From Eopsaltria australis (taxonomy: Eukaryota > Chordata > Aves > Passeriformes > Petroicidae), in contig JAVTVJ010000072.1 in assembly GCA_034509425.1 (NCBI GenBank), forward strand, positions 1,674,001 through 1,738,000: a stretch of DNA of 64,000 nt, read 5' to 3'. The notes below the pieces were generated by a model. It did not search any database. It had not been told where the DNA came from and saw nothing but the letters and a program-made list of their open reading frames with translations. Of the stretch, positions 13,198 through 25,680 are shown piece by piece. Each line of letters starts with the position of its first letter. The first letter of the stretch is position 1. Position numbers and translations under genes: made by a program.

Positions 13198-16100
13198 GTG
13201 TAAAACATTGTGCAAATGAGGTGATGGCCATGTGCTACCACCCTGCTGGAGTTCACCTTCTCAGACAGATTTGTGTGTATAGATTGCACAGCAGAGGTTC
13301 AAAGAACCCCCACCAAAAAAAAAAAAAAAAATTGGAGGTACAAATATTTAAATTTATCTCATGCAGGAAAAATTTTTGACGTTGCTTATCTACTGTAGTT
13401 TTTCCAAGCACTTTATCTCTTATAGCAGCATTGATCCTGTAAATATGAAGAAACTGTATTGTAGTGTTTGTTTGTGAGAGAGTTCACAGCTGTTGAGGTC
13501 AGTCCATGAGAAGAAAAGGAGGGAAGAAAGGAAAGATTCATTCTTTCAGGAAATAATTGCCTCAGAGTACATTTTTCTTTTGATGTTGGGTTGAATATTG
13601 TTTCCATGATACAAATAAATTTTCCTTTCTCACTATTTGTTTAATATTGTTTGACTTCAGGCAACAAATTTTCTATGCAAGAGATATATACACATGGGGG
13701 TTTTAATTCTTCACTATCCTTCTTTCCAAGAGCAAGTCTCAAATACCTACCTTTGGGGAGGTTTAATACTCTAGTAAAGCTTTATTCCTTTATCAAACAA
13801 CAGATTTTCTGGTTTGTCAGTATCAAAAAACCTTCCACAAAATAGGTTTCAAATGCAGTGCATGGCAGTGCAATTTTCGTTGAGTGCTGATGCAAAATGT
13901 ACCACCTGTAAGGCTATCACACTGCTGAAGCCACATAAATTTGGTTTAAAAATTAAGCATTTCATTTCCTAACAGACAAAGCCTGACATGGCATGTGTCA
14001 TGTTCTCATTGTACTATGGTACTGTGTCTTAGAGTGTCTCAGCTATTTTAAAAATAATACATGTACCATGCTGTAATTATTTTGAAAGTATTTAACAAAG
14101 TTGAAAACATTGTGTGCTATTTTAATGCTATTATTGCCTTTATTCTTCTTAATTGGCATTTTTAAATTTCATTCCAAATTCCTTCTCACTGGAAGAATTA
14201 AAGTTTGGTTTTTTTTTAATGTAACTGCAAGGGCATGTGTAACTCTTCCTAGCCATGATAGCTAAATTTTGAACTGTACAAATACATGCGAGTAGCACTA
14301 GTGATACCAGCTGAAACCATGAAATTATGTTAGCACCTCTTAGTGCCTGTAGTGACACCAAGCCACCATGGGAATTTTGTGTTTGGAAGGTAAATTACTT
14401 TGAATAACAGAGCAAAAAGTGAATTCTCCTTATCTTCTACACAGCCATTTAGTCCTAACTTCGCTCTCATTGGTACAATTTTACATAAAGTATTATATTC
14501 TGTGTGTCTATTTTTTACACGTTTGGTTATAAATATATAAAATTATGGTGGAATGGAAAGGAAGTGTTATTGTTTGTACTTCAAAATTTCTTATGTATTC
14601 TTTTTTATAATGCTCCAAGCTGATACACAGTTCTTGTTATTGTTACCTTTATCTTCATAGAATTTTATAGTTTTATATTCCAGTATTCTCTTTAGCCCAT
14701 AAGTAACTCTGACTTGTTTCAGTTTTCAATAACAAAGTATTAATTCTTAATGTATAGGGATGCTCTGGACTTAGGAACTTATTCCCATTTCTAAAATGTA
14801 TTTTTCCAGAAAAGAGTCAGTGTATTTTGATCTGATAAATAATACTCATACATTTTCTCTAAGTCTACAAGTCATGCATATTATAAGACCATGTAATGTC
14901 AACATTTAAACAGTTCCTTACTGACCTTTAATTGCTTAATTGAGCCAGCATCTAGTGTATGAGTTTAATCATGGTAAGTTTATCAAATTAAAAATATCTT
15001 CACATTGAGAAAGATATGACACATTTGGCACATGGTACTTTCTATGATTTTTTTTTTTTGGTCTTGGATATTTCACTTAGCTCGATCAAAGCATCTTTGT
15101 TATAGAAGAAATTATGAAGGTATTTGATGCTTATATCACCAGTGATAGAGCTGCAGATGACAAAATGTCTGGGCCACAGATAATTTTTCGTGTCTTCTAG
15201 GCCATATCAGTTTTTTCTTAATTAAACACTCAGTAGGAGGCTTGCAGTTTCTCTGTTTTATGCAAATCCCAAATTAAAAAAATTACCTGCCATTTTTAGG
15301 TGAAATAGAATTTAGTAGGTTTGTGAAGCAGTTATCTTAAAAGGAAAAAATGCTGCATGGTAACGCAATTACTTTCCATGTGAATTTCATACAATTTTAA
15401 ATTTAAGTGAAGGAAAAGCATAGTTGCCCTTACTTTAGCAGGGAGGAAAATAATTAGAGAGACACTCCAATAAAAATATCAAAAGCTGTGAGGGATGGGG
15501 AAAAGAAACTGGAAAAGGCAGAATAAGAAAAATAGCTTCAAAATGTTAGGTTGCAGAGAGTCAAGAAAAGCCAAGCAAGCAAATGCTTTCTGCAACAAGC
15601 CTTGTGTTCAGTGCTGAACACTTCCTACCTCTTCATCGCCTCTTGGCTTCATTAACAGTACCAGCTGTGAGCAGGAGACAAACACCCCAGAAAAGGCCTT
15701 GCCCCTCTGAATGACTGAGACTTACTCGCTCATGTTTTTCTCCTGGATGCTCCACAGTCTTTAATATCAAGGTCCCAGAATGTTTCAAAGCCCATGATGT
15801 ACCCCCCAAAAAAGAATGCTTTGTGTGAATTTGTGAACAATTAGGAATAAGGAACGCAGCGGACTTCTAAAATGGTGTTTCCAAGCCATCGTCCTGTTCA
15901 GTGGAAAGCTACCCATGAGCACACTGCCACAGGCACTTGTTCATGATTTCCTGCCATAATGCTCACAGTGAATATCCCCCCAGGCTGTGGGAGCAGGGGA
16001 AATCGCCCCACTGGGCTCCATGCTCTCCTTCCTCACTGCTTTCAATTGCCTTCCCACCACCTAAATAATTTGGTTTAGGCTTATGAAGTAGTGTGAATTA

Positions 16101-18394
16101 ATCTCCAGACTGACTTTATTTCACTACTTAGTGCTAAACAGCTGGCAAAAGAATTGTTTTTTTACTGAACCATTCCTCATTTTCTCACTGTCTTCAGTAA
16201 GATGAAGGAGCAGAAAGGGGGACATTATCAATTATGATTATCACTTATTTACATATGCTTAAAATTCCAGATGCTTGATAAGTCTACTTGTTTTACTGAA
16301 TATGATAAAAACTTTTTCATAAAAAAATATCATTTTAGATTATTATTTTGGTACATCTTACTGTATTAATGCAGTCTCTAAGAACATGGTAGTTGTCACA
16401 TATTACCTGCTAGAAGGCTGTACTACCTACAGCTGTAATATGATATTCTGTAAGTTCTAAGCAGATTAATCTCTAGGTATCCTTTTCAATAAAGATTTCA
16501 AGTAAGAAAAAGCTTATTTAAATGGATGCAACACTTTATGCTCATATATTTACTCCTGGGATGCTTATGGCAGCTTTGTGTGCATTCCAGTGTTGCATAA
16601 ACATTTACCTGTTTTCAGAACTTTCAGCATGACCTGGTGTAACTTCCTTCCATGAGTCTGCATTTACTTGCAATTCTTTTTATTGTTAGAATAAGTAAAG
16701 GTCAAATTGGATGCTGTCTAAGCCATGCAGGTCTATTAGAATCAGTTATTTTGTTCTCCAAAACAGCTCCAGCTGACATGTATGGGGTATGTCTGTGTGC
16801 GAGTGAGAGGAACTGCTCTCCCCAGGTCACAGGGAGCACAACCCAGTTCTTCCAGTAAGTGGAAGAAACCCAGCATGTGCTTGCGCAGTTTGGTTTTTTT
16901 AGTTTAGAAATGTGCAGTAGACATCACCTTCCTCATCATGAAGGAAATTTCAGATGTAATTTACACAAATGCCTGCAGAATAGGTCTCAAGATTCTTTTA
17001 GGCAGTTAAAATTGCTTGTATTCATGCAGAAAGCCCCTGTTCTCTGTCATGCCCTTGGTTGTAATCTCCATAACATCCTCGCTGGGAGAAATTCTGTCTG
17101 TAACTAGCAAAGCATAAAGGCAACTTAATTTACAGTAATTAGGCCCTATCCACCAGTTCATGAACACACCCAGAAGACAACCCTTTTCCTCTGGAGGCCA
17201 AGGGAAGGAGACAGTCTTCCCTGAGACATGATGTTGTCAGCTATTTCAAAGTTGTTTCAGGAGGCATGAGTTAGGGAAGACTTTAGCCATTCTTCTTATA
17301 AATGTAGACAGCATGAAAAGGTTCTCATTAGGAGGGTTAAATTCCTTACTCTACTAAGACATCCTGGGAAATGTGTTGCTACCTTTCTGTGCCCATGCCC
17401 AGCAACTATTTTGAATGTTGGGAGTTTGAACTCTTATGTGGGTCAACACAATGTAACTTTTCACCTCCCAGTTTATCGAGATGTCTCATAACTATAACTT
17501 CTTAGACCAAACAGTCTCTCAGTAGTTTCCACTAATGTTTTCTATCCAGCGTATCAGCTTGATTTACTGTTAGCTTTTATATCACATGAGGGCAGCTACT
17601 CAGAAAGCTTAGAAACAGATTTTGAATTTAACACTTGTGGGCAAGGTGTAAAGGCTGACAGACAGCTCAGCATGGGCCAAGACACAAGCAGAAATTCTTG
17701 CACAATGTGTTGCCATAAAAAAAAAGGAGACAATAAATTTGCATCACAGCATGGGGAGAGGCAATGACCAAAATTTCTTGGCTTCTCTGAAGAGGGAGAA
17801 GAAAATACTGTGGTGGATCACTCTGTGCACAGAAAAATAATGATCCACAAGGTCAAAGTAACTTGTGGTTTTCTGGGCACATAAAGGTGGGGTGAGGGAT
17901 ATTGTAGGCAGTTACATATATTGTCACCCATAAGGAATGAAAGAGGTGCTGTAGGACAGCACCTTGTTTGGGGAGGACACTGCCCTGCCTATGCTGGAGG
18001 CATGGCTTTCCCTGCTCAGGGTGCAGCTCAGCCCTGCTGCTCCCTGCTGGTCACTGGAGCCAGCACCCCGTACTCAATGCAGAGCTGGAATTCAGCCCCT
18101 GCACCCATGGCCAGCGCTGTGTGCCCTTGGTGGGCACTGAAGGGCTGGCACTGCAGCCTGTTGGTGTTGCACAGGAAATGGTAGGTCTGGCTTCCAGGCT
18201 GAATTGAAATAGTTGGGTGTCCTGGGGGCACTGGAGTATCTGGGGTGCTAATTGCCTCCTGCTGTATTTTGAAGTGGAAAGAGGCAATTAGAAGGCAAGT
18301 TGGATTTAAAAAATCTACTACTGCAGTTCATATTTACTGCTGATGCCTTTTTCTGGTCTTAGGAAATAAAGGCTCAGACACAGTGAAAGGGTTG
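13198..18394. other. Non-coding, mostly AT-rich
   Basis: No gene seen. An A17 tract is at 13315-13331 just downstream of the CR1. Most of the stretch is AT-rich with many TAAT cores (for example 16200-16330). From about 17930 to 18260 the sequence becomes locally GC-rich with many 'ctgctgg' and 'ccctgctg' words. This may be an old repeat but I cannot name it, and the open frames there overlap on both strands without family resemblance. Confidence 0.45.
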
Positions 18395-18690
18395 GGGGTT
18401 GTTTACCTCGGTATTTTAATAGGATCCCGTTCGATGCCGTCCAGGTAGAACTCGTCGCAAAATCCCCGTCCCCCCAGTCGAGTATACAATTAAAGACTCT
18501 ACACATTAGCATATCTACCAGGAGGGCCCAGTAAGGGGCCTGGGTGGGCTAACTTCTAGTTTACAAAATCTGTCCTACTAGGAGACCTTGAGGGCCCATG
18601 AAAACAGGGTGTTTGGTCTCTAACTCTACGTGGCTTCAGGGGTGTTTAGTCTACCGGCCTCCTAAACACCATGAAACCAGGCTAAACTAT
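18395..18690 (-). mobile_element. Possible endogenous-retrovirus LTR/leader fragment
   Basis: A CpG-bearing island of foreign composition in a CpG-poor neighbourhood; the CpGs cluster at 18405-18485. Read on the minus strand it runs from an LTR-like stretch with an 'attaaa'-type AT patch, through a G-run ('ggggggacgggg'), into a CpG-rich segment, and ends with 'ccgaggtaaac', which looks like a splice donor. That order resembles an LTR end, leader and splice donor of an avian retrovirus, but I cannot identify a tRNA primer-binding site or fix the LTR edges, and no target-site duplication is evident. It could instead be another young repeat. It overlaps the hairpin at 18631-18679. Confidence 0.3.
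18631..18679. repeat. Strong imperfect hairpin
   Basis: Arms 18631-18649 and 18662-18679 pair over about 18 bp with a 12-nt loop ('tctaccggcctc'). The inner nine pairs ('ggtgtttag' with 'ctaaacacc') are perfect. The outer part has one bulged base, one G-T or C-A type mismatch depending on strand, and one further mismatch. A related 'gggtgtttggtct' stands upstream at 18607-18619, so the inner arm is also part of a direct repeat. It could be secondary structure within the possible retroviral fragment or a chance-preserved inverted repeat. Confidence 0.7.
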
Positions 18691-21659
18691 CACCTAAAGC
18701 ATCACAAGTATGCATGCTAATACTTGTGAATATAGGGAGCAGTGTAAGAAATACTCAGAAGAAAAGCAGAAAAATCCTTCAGGCATCACTGCACTATAAG
18801 TAACTAGCAACATAGTCTCCAATAGTGTGTGCAGAAACGGCAGCAGATGTTATTTCTTCACAAAATATTGTTTCATTTGTTTGAGGACACAGGCAGAGAG
18901 ATAACCTGCCAACAGAGGGAAGGAATAGTGTGCTTGAGTGTTGCTGGGATTTTTGTTTTTCCTTAAGGGAACTGGATTTACTGTAAGGAGAGCAAGAATA
19001 AGGTAGTGATTGAGAAGAGAGGAAGAAAAAGACGGAGCTGCAGAGTGAAGACAAAGTGTGAAAAGGACATTATTTAAATGTAGCATTGTTAAATTATTAG
19101 AGAGAATGCCTTATTGACTGGAGAATGTTAGCAGAAGTCTAAATAACTTAATTGGTCTGTTAATCATTGTCCAAGTTGCTTTCTCTTGGGTGTACATAAC
19201 ATTGTTTCTTGGCTTTTGCAGCAAATACTCTACAGGTAGAATGTGAGGCCTTTAGTATTTGGTATGGTAATATGAGACTATGCTTCGTAACTTTGTGTTC
19301 TACAAAATCATTGTATCTGTAATAAAACTTATGGAACAGATGTACTGTGTGCTTTTAGGAGGAAAAAACCCAAACACCAAAACCAAGCGAAACGAAACCC
19401 AAAACCACACCTCTATCCTTATCTGATTAAAAACCTAAACTGAAACTCCAGTAGCCAAGCAGTCATGATCGTCTATAAGAATTCCCTGAAATAGATTTAA
19501 TTTGTACCTGATATGACTGCTGTAGCGAGGGAAGGTTAATATGCCTGTCAGCTCGAAAGGAATGGTGGATGCAGTCATTAACAGGTGCCTTCCTCTCTTT
19601 CCTGTTAGTATCAGTGTCTCATACACCTTTCTGAACATCAGATTAATTCCCAGCTTTTTATCTGCTCTCTTTTTATCCCTCAGTGTCCACAACTCCCTTC
19701 TGATCAGGTTAACTTGTTTTCATTTGTGGCAATCATTCATCAGTTTATTCTGAGTACTTCTACAGCAAAAACAGAAATCCATTAAATCTATATTGCAGTT
19801 TAATCTCAACCGATAATTGCTCATTAATCTTGCTGGAAATACACGTTTTCTTCAGCCCATTGCCAAGGCACAAGCTTTGAAAAAAACTGAAGTATTTAAT
19901 CAGCTTTTTAAAGTTTGTTAATGACAAATTCTGGCTGACAGATTAAAAAATTAGGTCCACTGTATTGGGGTGCATTCAGTTTTTAAAAAGCGATTAACTA
20001 TATGCCAAGCTGTCAAAGAAATTTTGCATGAAAAAAGAGGAGTTGTTCACATTATTATGTCTGTGCCCAATGATTTTATAATGTCCATTTTAAATATACA
20101 TGGAAAAAAACAAGTCAGCACCATACAGTAATTTTCAAAAAGTGAAGTTTTGTAACTATCAAAAGAGAAGCCTGAAACACCTTTTATGCTCATTCATACC
20201 CTCCCCTAATTTTTTCTCCCATAGGTTTGACTTATAAACACTTCTGTCTTTTCTTCTAAAATTTTAGTTACATCTTCTAGCTAATTGAATTGAACACAGA
20301 TTTTGGCTTTTTTGTCCTGAAGAACTTCTCCTTATTCTTGCTCTTTCCATCAAACCATGGCTGCATCCTGGGAAACTCAGTTTTCCAGTGCAGTTGGATT
20401 TGCTGAACCAGGTAGGTCATGGCCTAGGTTGATTTAAAAGTCCCACACTTGCTAAATAATTCAGCCTATTTTATGGCTATTTGCTTAATACCCAGTTTCT
20501 GTGGAGTTGGTAAAGTGCCTGACAAAAGGTCAAATTGATTGCACTGCTTCTCTCTGTTGAACATCTGCTGCTTCCTGATGCTGCTGTCAGTATATCTTCA
20601 CTTCTGATTGATTTTCTTAATTCAAAAATTGATGCAAAAAAGTCTTTTCTAATGAAAAGCGTGTTTGTCAATATTCTCCACTCCCTTTATGGATTTCTGT
20701 TGCGTTGTTACTTTGATTACTAGCTCCTGACCTGTTAATAGTCTGGTTTGCTTGAAAACCCAAATCTTCATTCTCCAAGTATGTAATTTAATTTTCAAGA
20801 TATTTTTGAGAGCAGAAAACAGCCTCATGCTACCAGACCCATACCATATTTTTATATTCAGAAAGAGAAGAAAAACAACCTGTTGTGAGCAGCAAGTCTT
20901 TATTTGTGGTGAGAGATGAATTCCCAGATAAAAGGATGTGTTTCTTCTTTACCTTGTGACACAAAGTCAGACTTTAAAAGCCTTCTACTTTGTTCAGAGT
21001 GTCTTGGAGGCTGAAGAAGTGACACTGTGTAAGTCTGTATATGACACACACTGCTGCTGTGCACTTGTTCTGTGCATTCAAATTATTGAGTCTTGAACTC
21101 TTTTTAGTTTGATAGAAAACCCATCATAATGTTTGACTGTTACAAAGCTTCAGCATCACAGATGTTGAACTTTTCTTGGTGCTTGTATCCATCATACAAG
21201 ATGAAGCAAGTGAAACTGCATTACAGACATTGTTCTGCATTGTAGTGATGAATTATTTCTGCCACTGATCACCACACCAGCAATGGAGTACAAGGCTGTA
21301 ATAGCACATTTTTACATTCCATTTGTTAGTTCCAATATTGATTAATCTTCTCCAATGCACCCTTAGACTTTCTTTGCAGTTAAATGCAGCAACTTTTGAA
21401 GATTCCTTTATTCAAACAATAATTACCAACTAAAAAACATCCTATCATTCAAGTGAAAATAGCCCACATTACCCAGTCCTCCAAGATTATATAGAGTTGA
21501 GCACATCCTCTCATTCATTTGGTTTTCCAGGATTCTGTATTGTTGAGGTGATGTGTAATAAGAATGCACATGTAACAGAAGCATCTTCCCTCCCTACATT
21601 CATTAAAGTTGTCCTAGAACTCAAACTCTGAACTGGCATCAAATTTGAAAGATCAAATT
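18691..21659. other. Non-coding; candidate conserved stretch near 19.5-20.05 kb
   Basis: No gene or named repeat. An A/C-rich patch lies at about 19365-19415. The part from 19480 to 20045 is free of obvious repeats and dense in homeodomain-type TAAT cores ('ctcattaatcttg', 'agtatttaatcag', 'gttaatgacaaa', 'gcgattaact'). That is the look of a conserved non-coding element, but conservation cannot be tested here. Confidence 0.35.
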
Positions 21660-22722
21660 TTGATCAGGAAATCTTTACTAACAACTTGATGTGAGGGAAG
21701 TGAATTGGTAGTCCAAGTGGAGACAGGTGACAAGTGGTGTTCCTTGGTGATTGGTATTGGAACTGGTGATGTTCAGCATCTTTATTGGCAACATGGACAC
21801 TGGGACAGAATTCACCCTTAGCAGGTTTGCCAATGACACCAAGCTGAGTGATGTGATCAACACTACAGAAGGAAGGGATACCATCCAGCAGGACCTGGAC
21901 AAACTTGAGAGGTGGACCTTTGCAAACCTCATGAAATTCAACGAGGCCAAATGCAAGGTGCTGCACCTGTGTCAGGGCAATCCCAAGCACAAATATAGGC
22001 TGGGTGGGGAATGGATTGAGAGTAGCCCTGTGGAGAAGGACTTGGGAGTATTACTGGACAAGAAGCTTGATGTGAGTTGACAGTATGCACTTGTAGCCCA
22101 GACGGCAAACTGTATCCTGGGATGCATCAAAGGAAGCAGGACCAGCAGATCAATGAAGGTGATCCTGCCTGTTTGGTCTGCTCTTGTGGGACCCCACCTG
22201 AAGTGCTGCATCCAGCTCTGGAGTCCCAAACAAAAGAAAGACATGGACCTGTTGGATTGAGTCAAGAGGAAGGCCCCGAAGATGCTCAGAGGGCTGGAGC
22301 ACCTCTCCTGTGAAGACAGGCTGAGAGAGTTGCAGCTGTTCAGCCTGCAGAAGAGAAGGCTCCAGGGAGACCTTTACAGCACCTTCCAGTACCTGAAGGG
22401 GGCCTACAGGAAAGCAAGAGAGGGGTTTGTTACAAGGGCATGTAGTGACAGGACAAGGGGGGATGGCCCTAAGCTGAAGGATGGCCGCTTTAGATTAGAT
22501 ATTAGAAAGAAATTATTTATAATGTGGGTCGTGAGGCACTGGAACAGGTTGCCCAGAGAGACTGAGGATGGCCCATCTCTGGAAGCGTTTAAAGTCCAAC
22601 ATGGATGGGGCACTGAGCAACCTGGTCTAGTGGAAGGTGTCCCTGCCCATGAAGGAGAGGGTTGAAACTACATGATCTTTAAGGTCCCTTCCAACCAAAA
22701 CTATTCTACAATTCTATGATTC
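21660..22722 (+). mobile_element. CR1 LINE, 5'-truncated, with reverse-transcriptase C-terminal part
   Basis: The best preserved CR1 in the window. A frame from 21751 to 22080 keeps about 109 codons of the ORF2 C-terminal half: a catalytic box at 21826-21837 reading FAND instead of FADD, then recognisable blocks such as LERWTFANLMKFN, KCKVLHL and EKDLGVLLDKKLD. A stop and frameshifts follow. The 3' region continues with 'ctgaagtgctgcatccagc', 'ctgcagaagagaaggctcc', 'ggaacaggttgcccagagag', and a nearly intact end 'aaggtcccttccaaccaaa', finishing with two copies of an 'attctatgattct'-like CR1 tail unit. The copy cannot be active because ORF2 is truncated and interrupted. Opposite-strand frames are shadows. 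Confidence 0.95.
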
Positions 22723-24116
22723 TTTCTTCTTATCCTAATGCATCCTATTCTGCATTGTGGGGCATCTAGTAGATTTTTTTCATGTTGTGAAGAGGCAATG
22801 AAGCTGTTCTGGATGACATAACTAGCACTAATGCCTACCAGTACACCAATTTTCTTCTGATTTAACTATAGGTGTTCAAGATGAAACATTATAAACAAAT
22901 TATAGGCTACAAACTAATCTCATTTGTGCTCATTGCAATATAGCCATAAATAGGTTATAGAAACAGGATATTCTTTTGAGGGGGAATTTCTTCAATTTCT
23001 CCTATTTTCACTGCATAAGTCAACAACCAAGATTTGAAAACAAGGAGAAAAATTCCCCAGGTCATGGCTTCTGTGTCCTGTTTTTATGCTTGCATTAAAT
23101 CTTTACAATAGGAAGGAGTACTAAATAGTACAGAATAGCACTTACCATTGAGCATTGCCTATGAGAGGTGGGTGGTGTGGGTTTCTTGAGACTAAGGCTA
23201 TCTATCAGATCCCATGGTTCTGATGGTGATTAAATCATCAACAGAAAAAAGAGGCAGACTACAGTGTGTGGAATAACCTACTTCTTTTTTGTCCTTTTTT
23301 GTCCCATCCCACTTCTCTAATACCGTGGTCAGAGCAGCTTTCTGTACCAAGGCTCTGCATAGCCCAGGTGATCTTGCAGGCATTCATGTTCTCTCCAAGA
23401 AACTGGGATTATCTTCAGCATGCCTTCTGAAATTGTTTTGCTTTCTACTCTGTGACTTAAAAGTGGCTCACATTTTGCCAAATTCTTGCTGAGTGTTAAA
23501 AACATTTAGCAATGTGTTTTTCTCAAAGCTGCTACAAAGTAGTAGGAAATGTCTTAGAAGTTCTTTTAATAAAGCTAGTTAGCAAATAGGCATATTCTCT
23601 TCTTGCTCACTGTTACCAAACTAGTTATTCCTCAAACAGGGAAAGAGCATAAGTCTTAAAGACTCTGTGGCCTGTAATATTATTTCAAAATAATTTTGCT
23701 ATTCATTGGTGTTACAGAATATAAATAGCAAAAGTTGGTGGAAATAAGTGCTATCTACTGCTGTCTATTCAGACCCTGAAAAAGGCTTTCTTTATTTATT
23801 ATGAAAGAACAAAATTCCCTGTTTATTCAATTTGCCTGAGCTTAGTATGTCATGAAAGAAAAATTGTAGGGATCTGCAGGGCCACCATGCCCAGTATCAC
23901 ACAAACCCTTTACTTATTCTTAGAGTGATTGTCCCCACAGGGTTATCAAATCAAGAGGGAAACATGAGTCAAATAAAGTAAGAGATTCTCACAGAGGCCT
24001 GAGCTTCTGAAAAACAGCAGAAGTTTTGCAGTACTTGCAGGACTATTTCATGGTAACTTAGTGTCCCAGACCAGAAATTGTTAGTAGAGAAAAAGGAAAG
24101 ATTCTGGAGTAATCTC

Positions 24117-24134
24117 TGTATGCATATGCATACA
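24117..24134. repeat. 18-bp perfect palindrome
   Basis: 'tgtatgcatatgcataca' is self-complementary over its full 18 bp and contains two overlapping ATGCAT words. A near-copy occurs at 31013-31028. This may be a dyad binding site or chance. Confidence 0.8.
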
Positions 24135-25630
24135 TTGTCAAGCAGAAGAACAGCAAAGTGTCCTCTAGAAAGGGTTTAGGAGAGAAAAAAACCCTACTAT
24201 AACTCAGTACAAAAAGTACTTCAGTGAATATCTTTATTTACTTTATTTCATTTAAATGAAATAATCTTATTTCTAGTTGGTACAACCATTTATCCTGTAC
24301 ATGAGTGTTGGCTCACTATACTCATTAAGGATAACACAAGCTAACCCTTACCTCTGGCCTTAGTATAACTGCTTTGAAATGTTTACAGATTTATCTTCTC
24401 TGAAAACATATATTTCAGTATTGATGTTTTTCATTCAAATTACAATGAATCCACCTAGGCACTGTACTCTTGATGTTTGGAAATGTTTTAAGTGATTCTT
24501 GATAAGCCAACGTTAAAAGAATGGGAATGTGCTTTTGTGTAGATTAAAGTGAGGTGTGGATGTTAGCATGAAAACACTGAATCATGATTCAGAGATAACT
24601 GTTCATGTGTTGCATGAATGAAAGAAAACTCATACACCTGATCTCCTTTCTCAGCATTCCAACTAAAAGGCAGTTTTCCTTTTATTCCAGTAGTTCAGGA
24701 ATACATTATAGGGTTTCTTTCTGTTTCTCTCCGTTCAAACTCTCAAAGTTTGCACACCTTCAGCATACAATGAGTCAAATATCAACACTTAAGCACGTAA
24801 GGAGTTGATAAATTTTAAGTGTGTAGGAATTTCTATGATTCAGGAAAAGTAGGTGTTCTACCCATATACAGGAACAGTATGTCGGTTTGAAATGGAAATA
24901 GTTTTCCTCCAGTTTCATCAATCAGTTTTATGAGATAGGATCGCTTTATATAAAGACAGCAATCTGCACAAATGTCGAATGATTGAACAACTCTTTCATG
25001 AATATGTGGCAATCCATTTTAGTACCAATCATTGATTTTGGCAATGAGAGTGAAATCCCTTTGAATTGTATTGATAGGTTAAATTTCTCTATTAAATATA
25101 CTGCTAAATTGCTTGTGTGTTGTGCACTGCTGCAATAGATGCAATGACTTTATACTACCTGTTTTCTTATTTTTTCAACAGAGCTTTCCTGAGGTGGTGA
25201 TGCATATTAGCTCGTTGAAATGAAACAGGATGGCCATTCACAATATTTTAGTGAAAGAGAACATGCTCAGGCTGCTATGTAATTAACTATCCCTTTGAGA
25301 GATTATTGCATGTGAAGTAGATTTTTTTCCTATTAAATTGCCATTTATTTGTGACCTTTAATGTATCATAAACGGTCTTCTTTCTACATCCTAAGCAGCA
25401 CTGGAGAACAACAATAAACTGTTGTATTGCTCTCCTTAAATGACACTTACAGCTTGGCAGAGTTACAAGGAAGCTGGTAGGTTTGCCATTCAGGAGCTAA
25501 AATAAAGGACTTATCCGTTGCCCCCAGCAACATTTTACTTCCTTGAAATTTTAGAAATACAATTAACTGTTGGATTTTCCCCTTTCAAAAGTTTCTGGGA
25601 GAAGTAGCTGATTGTGTCCCTTACTAATAT

Positions 25631-25680
25631 TGTTATTATTGTTGTTGTCGTTGCTGTTGTTGTTATTGCTATTATTATTT
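25631..25680. repeat. Interrupted GTT/ATT microsatellite
   Basis: About 50 bp of trinucleotide repeat mixing ATT, GTT, GTC and GCT units on the + strand. The interruptions suggest an old, stable array. Confidence 0.85.
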
